From Coriaria nepalensis (Eukaryota > Streptophyta > Magnoliopsida > Cucurbitales > Coriariaceae), in NCBI GenBank assembly GCA_027186245.1, contig CP114485.1:10382001-10446000 (forward strand): 64,000 bases of DNA. The letters are read 5' to 3'. Below, in pieces: positions 11,340 through 23,694 of the stretch. The position numbers and the translations under genes are program-made. The notes beneath the pieces were generated by a model. The model searched no databases and had not been told where the DNA came from. It saw only the letters and a program-made list of their open reading frames with translations. The number at the start of each line of letters is the position of its first letter. The stretch's first letter is position 1.

Positions 11340-12678
11340 AACTTACACCACGATCTTTTAAATTGATTCTCAACACACTAGGATTTGTATGGGTACAAAG
11401 AGATGACAATATTTTCTTTTTCTTTAGGGTGATCTCTTCTCTTCATTTATTAAAATAATTAGAATATAATATATCTATAGATTTCTATTTAACATTATTT
11501 TTAATTTAAATATTTTAAATTAATTAAATTAATAATTCAAATATAATATTAAATAATAACAAAATCAATAATTATCTTTTAGTTATCTCTTTGATTTAGT
11601 AAAATCTTTTCAAATCTAATTCAAAATAGAATCTTATATATTTTTAACCAAATCATATTTTATTTAAATATTAAATTAGTTTCTTAGACTAATTTAAATT
11701 TAATTTTTCTAATCATAATATTAAATTAATATCTCATAACAGTTTAATAATGTACAACATATTTAATTCAAAACTAATATAGCATTATTTTATATATATA
11801 TTTCAAAAATCATATATATTAAAATAATATCTAATTAACTAATACCAATTATCTCGTAATTATATTTACCCTATAAAATTATTTTCTTTCCAAATAAACC
11901 ATTTCTTTAGTTTTATGTTACTTAACCCTATACAATATTTTATAGAGGTGATTTAGGAACCAGATACTTATAATTGCAAGCTCCAATAAATTAGATTAGT
12001 AATTAAACTCTTTAATCTAATAAATCTTATTTATTAATCCCAATATTATTCCACTAAAAATATGAGATTTCACTTTTACAATTATAGAACAAATTATTGA
12101 GTAATCTCTAATAATACATTGATATTATCACTACATGAAATTTAATCCTCCAATAATTGATTCATATTAGAGCTGGTCAAAATTACTATTTTGCTCCATT
12201 AATTATCTTTTTATCTTTAAATACTATTAATCTACTAGTGAACGGTCAATTTATAACTTAATTATAAATTTGAGCTCAAAACTATTCGGTTCTAGAATTA
12301 ACTATTAAGGGAACCTATATACAATATTCTATAAAGAATGTTTGGATTTCGTATCTGTAAATCATATTCTCATCCGCTTATCCCAATGAACCTCCAAAAT
12401 AAAAGTCTAAAGTCTATTTTACAAACAAACCGTGATGAGTGAATAAAAAGATCCAGTTGACATAAATAGGATTGCATGACTACTTAGAATTTAGATTGAT
12501 CTACATATGATCATCTATTGATATGAATAAAATTTTTTATGTCAAACATTGATAAATAATTAATTCACATCGGATTCAGTCTTATATAATCCAATTATAT
12601 AAAATACTTTCACTAAGATGTCTATCTATACTTTCACTAAGATTGTAGTTATTATATATTTTTAAGGCACCATGCCCA
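11340..12678 (-). repeat. 5' LTR of the first copia element (truncated)
   Basis: Aligns with the left LTR from ACACCACGATCTT (11346, matching 7142) to GGCACCATGCCCA (about 12666-12678, matching the LTR edge at about 8640-8653). It lacks the part equivalent to 6989-7140. Many substitutions and indels separate it from its partner, so the insertion is old. Confidence 0.75.
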
Positions 12679-13636
12679 TCTCTCCATCTCTAAATATTCT
12701 ATGGAACTTGGTTAGTTTCAACTTGAACGGAAGATAATGGTTGGTGCTCTCGTTGTGTTCTTTTTCAGAAGCAATGGCAGTACGATTTCGTGACTCAGTT
12801 TTGGAGAATCATTAAGGAGCTTTATTCAAAATTACGCAAAGCTTTATTCAACAGTTCAAGCGTATATAAAGTATTATGAATGTAAGCTAAGATGTTGTTG
12901 ATGATGAGAAATTCTGCCTTGGTCATAAATGTAAGCTAAGATGTTGTTGATGATAGTTTCTGAGGATAGAATACGATAAAGAAGAGATAATGGTGGACCA
13001 GCTTAATGATCAAAACACCTTCCACTCATGCTGATCTTTGGGCTAGGTTAAAAGGTCCACTTCATATTGATGACATGTAACAGTTCATTTCCTGTTGAAA
13101 TGTCTTAAAGCATTTACATTGGGTTCTTTATTCAGTTCTCCAAATTTGACTTAGTTTTAGCTAATACAAAGAGTGCAGACTAACCACGGAGCTTTGAAAC
13201 GGTTTCCGATAAGAGATCCATGGATCATAGACAGTATCTCTTCATGGCCTTTCGGGAAGTCTTTCAATAAAAGAATGAGCGCTTTGCTCTGCCTTAGTGA
13301 AGTTAGACTTATGTTTTATTATATAGAAAACACTTTTATCAATTTTTTTAAAATTATAGTTAATAGAGATATTTAAAGAGCTGGATGTAAATATTTTATC
13401 AGAATATAAAATTTTTAAAATATGAAAGAATTTGATACTGTTGATTTAGTCGAACATCTTACCTTCAATGCATCAAGATACTGTGATTTTTTTTATTATG
13501 CTAAATTACTTAGCAAGGTATCTTTTTCTTCCTCTTCCACCCTACAAACAACAGACAATTGTTCTTAACTAGCTATTTTTTTTATCTGATTTATAGTTTA
13601 GTCTAATTGTAATCATAATCAATATATATCAATGCA
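12679..13636. other. Unassigned sequence with a 49-bp-spaced duplication
   Basis: No gene can be supported. A 27-base block, AATGTAAGCTAAGATG and following bases, occurs at 12879 and again at 12928, making a 49-bp direct duplication. The frame at 13173-13376 resembles nothing I know. The stretch could be old retroelement sequence, but no domain is legible. Confidence 0.5.
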
Positions 13637-13862
13637 TTCCTAATTAGTACACATGGGTGTTTCCGGTGTGCATCACTAAATCAAAAAACTAAGAGAATTT
13701 ATAAACCCATTATGAATCATGAGATGTAACTCTGAAACGAGTGTTATTATCACTAATTAGTATATATGCATCTTACGGTACTTTGTGCCGGCTAAATCTA
13801 AAAAAACCAAAGAGATTTGAATGAACTCATTAAAAATAAGATGTAATTTTAAAATTAATATA
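13637..13862. repeat. Diverged tandem duplication of about 118 bp
   Basis: The words CTAATTAGTA, CATCACTAAATC/GGCTAAATCTA, AAGAGAATTT/AGAGATTTGA, AACCCATTA/AACTCATTA and GAGATGTAA/AAGATGTAA recur in order in two neighbouring units starting near 13640 and 13755. Divergence is high. This may be a satellite fragment. Confidence 0.55.
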
Positions 13863-15804
13863 TTTTTAAATAGTAAATATGAAATCCGACTCTACCCATT
13901 AGCCCATTAGGTAATAATTAAATATAAACTTAGAATTAGTCTAAAACCGGAAAAATAGAAAATGGAAAACTAAAAAGATAAATATATATATTTTTTTAAA
14001 GGAAAAGAATTATATCATTTATATATAAAATAAAGATTCCATAATATGGATGTACAAGTGGAAAAAAAAAAAATGAAAAATCATTATAATAGTTGCTAGA
14101 ATGAATAAGAACCTCATTTCTACTTCAAGAAGGACATGCTTGACATTCTCGTCAAATTTATCACTTGCCCCCAACGAATTTACTTACATTCCTATACATA
14201 GATTATATGGGATGGTCCCTCGGCCAATCTGTTATTCACCATTTAGACTTTACATTAAAATTGAAGCAATTAAAAGACATAAAATCTTACAAGTGATACG
14301 ATCTTGTAAGTGCTACGAAATCTTCATTTTTAAATTCAAGTAAAATTCTTAATGCACTTTTCGATTAATCGCTGGCCTAATTTTAGCATTCCATTTTGCT
14401 AATCAAAGGAACAATTGCATTGGGTCTTCTTAAGATAATATCATCATAGCACGACATATATCATGTTTTCTGGTAAACACAAATGTGGATCCATGACTCG
14501 GCATCGTACATGCATAATATTTAATAATAATAGAGACGTATATTTTTTCTTTCTTTTTATTGGACAATAATAGTATGCCATTTGGGCAAAACACTTTGGA
14601 CAACGTCGAAATTCATATCTAGTGACTTGGAACTGACGCAAAATCCGCTGTCCAACTTTATCTTATATGACATGACAACATCTCATGCCTTTTACAAATC
14701 AGGAACAACCATATTTGCCTATATGCTAGAATGGTCGCTATATATTCTGTCGGTCGGTCTCGTATATGTATATATTCACTTCAAAAAGTAAGTTAGAGGG
14801 AAAAGAATGGAATCTAAATAATTTGACAAATAAATAAGTTATATTATAATCGTATGAGTCCTGAATTAATGTTAGTAATAGTACAAAAATTTGAAAATGA
14901 TACTCAACTAGCCATTACATGAACTAAATAAAGCAATGAATCATTTCGGCAATGATCCCCGATTAGTCTTAAAATAACATTTGTGATGGGAATCTTATTA
15001 TGAAAAGGAAATTTGTTACTTGCGCATATAAATATCTGTCTTCTTGTTCTACTTTGAACTATATATATATATATATATATGTTTACCTTTTCATGTTATT
15101 TTTCATGATTACATGATCGCCAAGAAAAAGTAATTGAGTTTGATGTCCAATCAGATTATATGTTTATTCCAAATTTCGTTTTTTTTTTTTCCCGATTAAA
15201 CCTCTTGATTAAGAGACGACTGATCACTTTGTCCTTTTTTTTTTTTTTTTTTCTTTTTTGGTTGATTGAGAAAAAGTTTAAAGTTAGAATGCATAAAAAC
15301 CAATCAACTTAGTTTTTAACCAACTTGTGACTCAAACTTCTATATTGTAAAACAAAAGAAAGCATAAGAGAACACCGGACCAACTCAGCGCAACAAAGGT
15401 AAAGCGAGTCGAGACCTACAACACATGACAGAAGGCCTAGCTAAAAACAAAATAGAATATGTGAGACGAAGGGGAATGAGGAAAAAGAGAGTGCAGTAGA
15501 AAAAGTTTGGAAATATTTAAAAAGTAATTATGAATAATTATTAGGTTTTATTGGATTTTTTATAATCTCCTAATATTTTTAAACTAGACATAATAATAAG
15601 AAAATAAGTTTAACATAAATTTATTAGTAAATTTTAATTTCTCACCTATACATAATTTTAAACTAGACATAAGATATAAGTATTTAGTTACATTTAAGTA
15701 ACAAGTGGCATGTTGATGTATCATTTAACTCACGCTCTTCCCTCCCTACATAAATGAGCTTCGGCCATAATAGAAAAACATCAACAAAAGTGATTGTAAT
15801 CGTG
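13863..15804. other. AT-rich intergenic DNA, no supported gene
   Basis: Holds poly-A/T runs (about 14056-14075, 15180-15190, 15237-15253) and an (AT)n tract at 15061-15080. Small frames at 14101-14343 and 14582-14791 lack recognisable domains, start context or conserved features, and I do not call them genes. Confidence 0.55.
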
Positions 15805-15985
15805 AAAAGTGAGTGAGGGAGAGAAGAGAGAAGAAAGGAAGAAAGGGAAAGAAAGATAAAAAAGAAATCGTGAAGGAAAAGAAGAAAGAGGAAAGAAAAA
15901 GAAGAGAGGGAAAGAAAGAGGGAGAGGGAAAGGAAAAGAGAAAGAAAAATAGAGAAGGGAAGAAGAAAGGGAAGGAAATGAAGAT
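15805..15985. repeat. Polypurine (GA-rich) tract, about 180 bp
   Basis: The plus strand is nearly all A and G, built of GAAAG, GGGAAA and GAAGAAA words with very few pyrimidines. It creates lysine/glutamate-rich and phenylalanine/serine-rich false frames on the two strands. Such tracts can form triplex DNA, and are common in plant promoters and element leaders. Confidence 0.85.
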
Positions 15986-16959
15986 TAGAATCATCAAATT
16001 TCGTAAAGTTCGTAGTAAATATAGTCTTACTACAATACAGAGATATTGCTTAAGTACTTGTTATTATAATGTCAATATTAATGTTAAGCTTATGATTTTC
16101 ATATAGCATGTTAAGTATAATTGAAATACTATTATTATCATGCTAGAAATAAGAATCGTAACTAATATGAACATAATATAGCATGACGGGTTAAGGATAG
16201 TACAAACTTTGAACATATTACGATTAATTGCATACGTTCATATTTCTAAAAGTTAATGTTATGCTAAGATAAATAAGAAACATAAGCATGCACATAGATG
16301 TCATAAAGAACCCTAAATAAAGTTAAAGAAAAGGTCATAAGCGGACCGCTGATTAGATATCAGTTGACATCCTAGCGGCAGCATCCTCAAGGTCCAAGTA
16401 TGTAGAAGGGTAGAAATTTATACATGTTAAATATAGGTCATAAAATCATTAACTCAAGGTAGTCATAAAAGAATAGTAATATGAGTAGGACTCTATCTTT
16501 ACTAACCTTCTAGCTCATAGATGTCTACTTTGTGTTATAGGAAATTACAAAGGTAAGGCGGTAAGTTAAGGAACAGGCGAATGGAGGCAATCAATCATGT
16601 GAAAGTGTACATATGAGACCCGACCTCTGTAAGCAATCAGTTTGAAAAATCCGCACTTCCTTAGACAAACTTATGTGTGTGTATATATATATATTCAAAT
16701 AAAGAATAAAGTTATTTCAAAAGTTTTGGGATTAATTCCTTATGATAAAGATTTCCACAATATTTTCAAATCATTTTGTTATTTCCTTAAAAATGCTTTT
16801 GAAAGTAAAGTTTATTAATGAAATAGAGAAAGGTAATGACCCCCTACTAGCTGTGCGTGTTTCCATCCAAAGTATTCAATAGTATAAGCAGCTGGTAGGG
16901 CGGGTATTATATTTTTCCTCCATGTTTTAATTTTTAACCTAAAGTTTCTAATTAGTAGG
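15986..16959. other. Possible old LTR or leader remnant
   Basis: No gene. The stretch from about 16320 to 16660 (TCAGTTGACATCCTAGCGGC, then AGATGTCTACTTTGTGTTAT and AAAGGTAAGGCGG) has the look of a gypsy LTR R/U5 region, but no partner copy is in the window to prove it. An imperfect inverted repeat (CTACTAGCTG near 16844 and CAGCTGGTAG near 16890) lies to the right. Confidence 0.3.
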
Positions 16960-18360
16960 AGGATAGAAGTAATAACCTAAAGTTTCCTTCAGATAACCCA
17001 CAAAATACATTTCTCGGATCTTGTCTCAAACTTTTCTATTTCTTGCTCCTTAACATAGGCATGACACCCCCATATGTGAATATGGTTAAAACTCGTCCTT
17101 CTGCCTTTTCATATCTCATATGGTGTCGAAGATAGATTTTGAAGGAATATGGAGGTTTCTAGGAATATCCTCAGAATGATAGAGGTTGATTGGTAAAACT
17201 CATTATGGACTGTACCATCTCTAAGAGGGTTCAGTTTCTCCTTTTAGACACAACATTTAATTGTAGCATTCTAGGAGGAGTCTATTGTGTGACTATACTA
17301 TTCTCTTTTAGATAATCAAGAAACTCAAAGCTCAAGTATTCACCACCTTGATTTAATCAAAGTATCTTAATGCTTTTTCCCAGTTATTTTTCTACTTCAT
17401 TCATATATTCCTTGAATTTCTCAAATAATTTGGCTTTCTACTTCATAAGATAGATGTATTAGATTCTAGAGAAACCATCTATGAATGTAATGAAGTATGA
17501 AAAACCACCTCTAGGAGGAGTGACATAGGCCCACATACGTCATTATTTACTACGCCTAATAACTCAATTTATCTTTCTCTAGTTCCACTAAGAGAAGATT
17601 TGATCATCTTGCCTAATAAATAAGATTCACAAGTCACCATTGATTTTAAATCGAATAGATCTAAATATCTATCTTTATGCAACTTATGAATTCTTGTTTC
17701 GTTGGCATATGACCTAAACAACAAAGCCATAGGTATGTTTGATTAAAATCAAATGTTTTTTTTCTTAACCTATTCAATATTGAGGTAAGTTACAATAATA
17801 AAATTCAATACATAAAACACCATTATTTAAGGAACCACTTCCATAAAATAACGATCCAAAAAGAAACTCAAAATATTATCCTTGATGGAAAAGATAAAGC
17901 CATCTTTTTCAAGTCTAGAATTAAAAACCATATTTCTTATCGTTGTTGGTGCATAATAACATTCTTTCAAATTTAAAATTAAGCCTAAAGACAAAGATAA
18001 ACTATAAGTTCCTACAACCAAAGCAACAACTCTTAATCTATTCCTGACTCGTAGGTTGAATTCTCCTTTCTTCAAAATTCATATCGAGTATCCAATACCC
18101 AAGTAGTATAATCATTGCAAGAAATGTTAATCTCAATCATGAACATACCTAAAGTAGCATCACCATGCCTTTTTAGAGTTGTAAGGAAATCCTTGCAATT
18201 CCGCTTCTAATGTCCAGATTCTCCATAATGGAAACATTTTCCATCTTTGCTTTTCTATGTCTCTCCATCATCCTTCTTTCCTTTGAGAACCGTTTTACTA
18301 CCTCGATTCTTAGGCTTAGCCTTTCTCTTCTTAGCAGAAGAGGTTCCCATAAGAAAGATA
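16960..18360 (-). pseudogene. Copia gag-integrase relic
   Basis: Read on the minus strand from about 18350, the remnant starts with a lysine-rich segment and a gag zinc knuckle (GESGH, then KRNCKDF near 18195-18240) in which one cysteine has become tyrosine and a stop follows the histidine. The segment at 17827-18075 matches the pre-integrase region: LGLILNLKECYY, then APTTIRNMV and LEKDGF. The integrase core region follows (DVCGPMS-like sequence near 17510-17545, and a YFITFID-equivalent) with many stops, ending near 16960. RT and RNase H are not found beyond it. Confidence 0.75.
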
Positions 18361-18414
18361 TGCTTATTTTTCTTGATTGATTTATAATATATATTTATAC
18401 TGCTTCATATAAAT

Positions 18415-20460
18415 GTTGAAAAATACTATTATATGTTGTTAAAATGCATATCATGATAAGGACTTATAACTTTGAGTTATGCACTTGAACCATGATGGTG
18501 ATCATGCTGGTTGATATTCCAGATACTGGATGCCTAAAGATCTAGATAATTCATAGTCATAGAATTATCAAGATAGAATATGGATAATTCGGTAAGACTA
18601 TTATATGTGTTATATTCTTAATTATTAAGAATGATTGATCTTATGACCATTGATATTAGTATAATATCAGGCTAAGCATGTGGGCACTTAGCAAGAAACA
18701 AAGTTCACCGAATGTGATAATTAGATAATCTCAATGTTAATTATACTAAGCAGTTAATGACGGTTATCTAGTGACAATATTTATTAGTGATTCTCAGACC
18801 TGACACCACAATTGAATCTTATGCTTGAGGTTTTATACTTAGACATTATCCTAAAGTATCCTAGACAAGTATCATAGCATGTTATACCATTTTCTATAGA
18901 GTATCAAGTTTGAAGGTTATGACTGATTAGATGAGATCCATCGATCCGGTATAAATGAGAGAAACATCCAATGACACAATGTGCTCATCTATTATCTCAT
19001 TTACATAAAGCCATTGTCTCATTTACGTAGAGAGATATTAATCATGTGATTTTTCTATTAGGGGCTTAATAGTAAACCGTACCATAAGACGAAGTGGGAT
19101 ATTAGTCAACAGGGAGAATTGACACTTCTCCTCTCATGTCTAATCTTGACACTATTATAAGTTAATCTTTATTGGGAAGATTTAAGTTAAATTAGATATG
19201 AGATAATTAAAAGTAACTATTTACTTTGAAATGTAGTTTTAGAGTAAAATATGTCTAATTGTGAATTAGATAAAATCATATGGTGTCATCAATTCTATCC
19301 ATCTATGTATATGTAAAACCTACCCGGTGACGCACAAATAGATTAAAGGTAGCTCAATGACTATTTTCATAACTAAAGGATAAAAATGAAAAATTATATA
19401 AATAATGAGTTATTGAGCATGATATAAAATACTAGAATTACTTTGTTGACTTGATATCATTAAGCATCGCTAGAACAACTAAGTGTGTTACATTAGTGAA
19501 ATAAAAATAAATTAATTATTTTAAGAATTTAATTTGATTAGTATGATTAATTAATTTATTGTTAATTTGACAAGTTTTAATTGATTAATGAGATTAATTA
19601 ATATATTCATGTAAGGTTTAAAATGGCCGAAATTGACTTCAATGAGTTATATGGTGTGATAATATGATTAATTAGACTTTATAAGATTAATAAGAATTAA
19701 TTAAAAAGTCAAACTTGTTCAAATAAGTATACCATGGCCGGCCACATATACGTTGAGAGGAGATGATTTACTTCTTAGTTAATTAAATGATAATCATGAA
19801 TAATTTGAATAATTTGAATAATTAAGATAATTACAGTAATTTTCCTCTCATATGGCCGCCCACATACATGAGATGAGCATATGATTTACTTGTTGAATAG
19901 TTAAATGATAATTATAAATAATTAAAGTAATTACCATTAAGCATTACTTGATTAAAGTAAATATAATTTTACTTTGGGAAGCAACTTTCTTCTATCGCTA
20001 TAAAAAGGACCCTACTTGTATTTCTACAAATCAAGGTATAGACTGGCCGAATTCTCACAGTAGAGTAATCCCTCTTATTCTAATTGAAGTTTAGATAATT
20101 TATGGGTTGAAGGCCATAAACTAGAAATCCTTTGACTAAACTAGTCTATGTGGATCAAGTTTAGATATCAAATATTTGGGTGGTTTCGTAGTTCATTCAT
20201 GAAGGATTTTTTATTTCAACGAACATCATTTGGAGGAGAAGAAGACATTTTGTTAGATTAGTTCTACAAGCTTTCCTGGATGTAACTCGTGTTCCTTTTC
20301 AGTTTATTAATAGTTTCATGCTTTAATCTATATTATATCATTTTAGATAGTACTACATGTTCTAGGCTATATCAAGTTCGTGTGGGATTCGATAAATTTC
20401 AAATTATTGTTTATGTTTTCCAGTCAGTCTCACATAAACATACAAATGTCACATGATGTC
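18415..20460 (+). repeat. LTR copy A of a second long copia-type LTR family
   Basis: Recognised by similarity to 23695-25550 (same strand) and to 25560-26085 (opposite strand). Shared blocks include TCATAGAATTATCAAGATAG-like, GATGAGATCCATCG and GAATTAGATAAAA. A TATA-like CTATAAAAAGG at about 19999-20009 marks the likely U3/R border and sets the plus orientation. The ends are approximate. At nearly 2 kb it is long for an LTR. Confidence 0.65.
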
Positions 20461-20639
20461 CCTCAAAGGAAAGTGAATAGCTAGAAATGATGAAGTGATG
20501 GTATTGGGGAATACATGATCAAAGCATCACCAATGGACTAATTAATAAGTTAAATATAGCCAATGGTAAGACCCTGAAGCTTGGGGAAACGTTTCCCAAG
20601 AAAGATTTTTAGGTGCTCTCTAGCTCTCTAGCCGTCGGA

Positions 20640-21095
20640 CAAAAGAGTAGAAGTTTTAATAAATAAATACATAAAGCAGTGGTTGAAGAGGTTGGCAAAT
20701 TGCTCAAAATTGGAGCAGTTAGTCAACTACAGTACCTCAACTGGTTGGCCATTGTGATTATGGTAAAGAAGTCGAATGGGAATTGGATACTTTGTGTAGA
20801 TTTTACCTACCTGAACAAGGTTTCATCCAGAAATAACTTTCCTCTCTTAAGTATAGATCAGCTAGTAGACGTCACGATAGGTTATGAGCTTTTCATCTTC
20901 ATGGACACATTACTTTTGGTACAATTATGTAATGTTACGGGTACTAGATTAGGAAAAGACATCTTTCATAACGAATAGAGGATTGTACTATTAATGATTA
21001 TGCCATTTGGGCTTAAACATGATGGGGAAACTTCCTAGCGATGATGAATGGAATGTTTGAAGATCAAATTGAAAAGACAATGTAACTTTACGATG
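20640..21095 (+). pseudogene. Tat-like Ty3/gypsy reverse transcriptase fragment
   Basis: The reading frame contains EEVGKLLKIGAVSQL, NWLAIVIMVKKSNGNW, VDFTYLNKV and FPLLSIDQLVD, followed after a stop and frame changes by MPFGLK near 21001-21018. These are the N-terminal and fingers motifs of Athila/Tat-lineage RT, where the usual forms are WLANVVLVKK and CVDFTDLNK. The catalytic box and the rest of pol are not found; it ends about where the hAT relic begins. Confidence 0.8.
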
Positions 21096-21540
21096 ACGAC
21101 TTTTAACCTTTCTTGAGACATTGTAGAATGTAAATAATATTTTTATCAAATTTAATTTTGAAAAGCCTCTTTCATCGATGCTAACTATTATAGGTATTGT
21201 TAACAAAAGTATATAAACAGTAAAAAAGTTTGGAAAAGAGTATTGTTTTTTTAATAGAAGACAATATTTTTAAAGGAGAATCAGAGTGTGCTTCCAAAAT
21301 TTATTTCAACGCTTTTAATTGTGAAAATAAATTACGACCATCAATATTTGAATATCCATCATTAGTTAAAAAATTACAAAGTTTGAGATATTTATTTTCC
21401 AAATAAATCTTCTAAGGATTTTAATTTTCCCAAACTAAATAAGAATCCAAACTTTTCCTCATAATAAGAAAATTGTTCAAATCTTACCTTAACCGAAGTT
21501 CTTACATGATTAACTATGTATAAAAAGTAATCAACCCGAA

Positions 21541-23574
21541 AAGATTATTTCGCCGATCTCATTGCTACTTCATGATCAATATTTTTATCAAAATATTTCT
21601 TTCTCATAATTGCACGTTTCTCTTGGAATATTGGCTCTACATTTGTTTTCATTGCAATTTTCTTGGCTGAATATAATGCTGATATAAATTTATTATGCCT
21701 ATAACTTTCTAAGAAACAAGTAAGACACTTCAATTTATCTATAGCAACATCAATCTGCATGTCATTACATTGTAAGCTCTTGCTAACTTGATTTATAGCA
21801 AATAATACATCATAACATATATTCCAGCTCAACATAAATTCAAAATTTTCCATCTCATGTGTTGTTAAGCATCAAGCCTTACTCTTTATTTTAGGATTTA
21901 GACTCACGTCAGCTATTGTTTTTTAAATCATCTCTAATTTTTAGAACTTGAAATTTTATGGCTTTTACATTTTCAATTTGACTTTCCCAACGTCTTTGTG
22001 ATAATGAATTAATTGAAATAGTCACATAATCTTTCCAAATTTCCCATCTTTAGGATAAGAGACAAATAAATTATATACACGTTATAGTACCCTGAAAAAA
22101 TATATAGCTTTCTTATATGAATTGTTCATGTCACAAAGAACTAAGTTTAAACTATGGCAACAACATAGGGTGTAAACTGCTCTTGGATTTGTATCCAAAA
22201 ATATTTTTCGGACTCCCTATTTATTCCCTTTCATAGTAGATCCATTATCATATCTTTTTCCTCTTATATCATTAATGTTGAGCTTATATGTATCCAATGT
22301 GCTTACAAGCTCATCAAAAAGATATTTTCCAGAAGTTTTATCAAAGTTTAAAAATTCAACAAAATGCTCTATAACTCGTATTAGATTTATAGCGGTATCC
22401 GCACATCTCAAGATAAGAGTCATTTGTTCTTAGTAACTAACATCAGGAGTACAATCTAATATAATATAAAACTATTTCATATGTTTTATTTTTTTTATTA
22501 TTATGCTCCTAGCATCACTTGCCTACTCCTAGCATCACTTGCCAACAACTCAATTAAATCATTTTGAATGTTATATCCTAAATAATGATACCTAAGTTCT
22601 TTGTATTGAATCCTCCGAAGGTATTCTTACATTACATGATTAAACTCAGCTACCATCTCCATTATACTTACAAATTTTCAATTGTTTTCTTCATATTTCC
22701 TTTCATTATTTCCATGAAAAGGTAGATTGTTCTTAGCTAAAGTTTTAAGCATGCAAATTATTCTATCTAAAACTTACTTCTAATGCTCTTTTTCTTTATT
22801 AATTTTCTCCTAAAAACTTTTTTCAATTGTTTTATTTTTAGAAAATCTTATTTATAACTCTATCCACCTAGTCATATTGAGAATGTGATCATTACTGATT
22901 TCATGACTTAAGTTTTTGACTAAGAATTTTTCAATCCTTAGTCCCCACAATAGCTAAATGCCTTTTTTAACTAAATAGTTTGCAACAAAAGCCATTTAAT
23001 AATTTATCAAATCTTTATCCATTTGATAATTTATCCAAATCTTTTGAGTACACAAGCCATTTTTAATTATATGTTTCTCCGTTTGATAATTTTTGGATAT
23101 AATACACTATAGAAAAATACCTATTATTTTCATTTTTAGGAAAATCTATACCATCCTCTCTAATTGAACCATTTTCTACAATCTATTCTCTAAAATTCAT
23201 ATCACAATCCTTTCAATTTCATGGGTTATAGATATTAATATTTTGAGTAATTAAAACTTTAAAATTAATTTATAAATCTATTTAAGCATCATCATAACCT
23301 TCAAATACTGTACGAATATTTTATTCTAACTCTCCCACATTTTTTTATAACCCACATTTTCACTCTCCATGGCCAATTCATTTTCTAACCCACATTTTAG
23401 AAGAAACATTTTCAAGTTGCTCCATGGCCAATTCATTTTCTAATTGATCTGATGGAGTTTTTTTAGAAGAAATTTTTTAAGAGCCCCTTTTTGAGATTGA
23501 ACCAATTCTTCTATTCTTTTTTTCTTTTTTCTTTTTTCTTTTTCATAACTAGAGTCATATTTTCTAGTTGACAT
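21541..23574 (-). pseudogene. hAT-type (ZMYM1/DUF4371-like) transposase pseudogene
   Basis: A putative start ATG at 23574 opens MSTRKY, then a lysine-rich segment and the words RIEELVQSQKGALKKFL, as in plant zinc finger MYM-type protein 1-like domesticated or mobile hAT transposases. Downstream on the minus strand, 22423-22217 reads MTLILRCADTAINLI, LDTYKLNINDIRG and YDNGSTMKG (DUF4371 core). Then 21853-21545 reads WNICYDVLFAINQVSK, SLQCNDMQIDVAIDKLK and EPIFQEKR, the region before the C-terminal dimerisation domain. Many stops break it, and a 20-bp local duplication occurs near 22505-22545. The C-terminal hATC domain is not seen. It is fragmentary and sits between LTR copies A and B. Confidence 0.85.
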
Positions 23575-23694
23575 TCTTGAATATTAGCAAACAATAATTG
23601 TTATTATTATTTCTTATTATAGACATAAATTTATTTTATCACTCTCATTAATTATTATTGAAATTAATATTTCATATAAATTAAATATATATTA

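Larger units (their letters stand above)
6989..12678 (-). mobile_element. Ty1/copia element, minus strand, internally deleted
   Basis: Two long LTR copies in the same orientation (6989-8656 and 11340-12678) flank a minus-strand coding remnant. In element orientation the order is 5' LTR (right), long leader (about 11339-9680), gag N-terminus, then directly RT C-terminus and RNase H, polypurine tract, 3' LTR (left). Protease, integrase and most of RT are absent. The 5' LTR has lost its last ~150 bases together with the primer-binding site. No matching target-site duplication was found at the outer ends. It is inserted at or in the end of the chromovirus LTR, so it is the younger of the two. Confidence 0.85.

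Noticed and set aside
14101..14791. Frames of 80 and 69 codons on the plus strand
   Set aside because: No domain, no upstream promoter pattern and AT-rich codon use like the surrounding non-coding DNA.
15746..16106. Lysine/glutamate-rich and phenylalanine/serine-rich frames
   Set aside because: Both come from the same polypurine tract and have no protein-like complexity.
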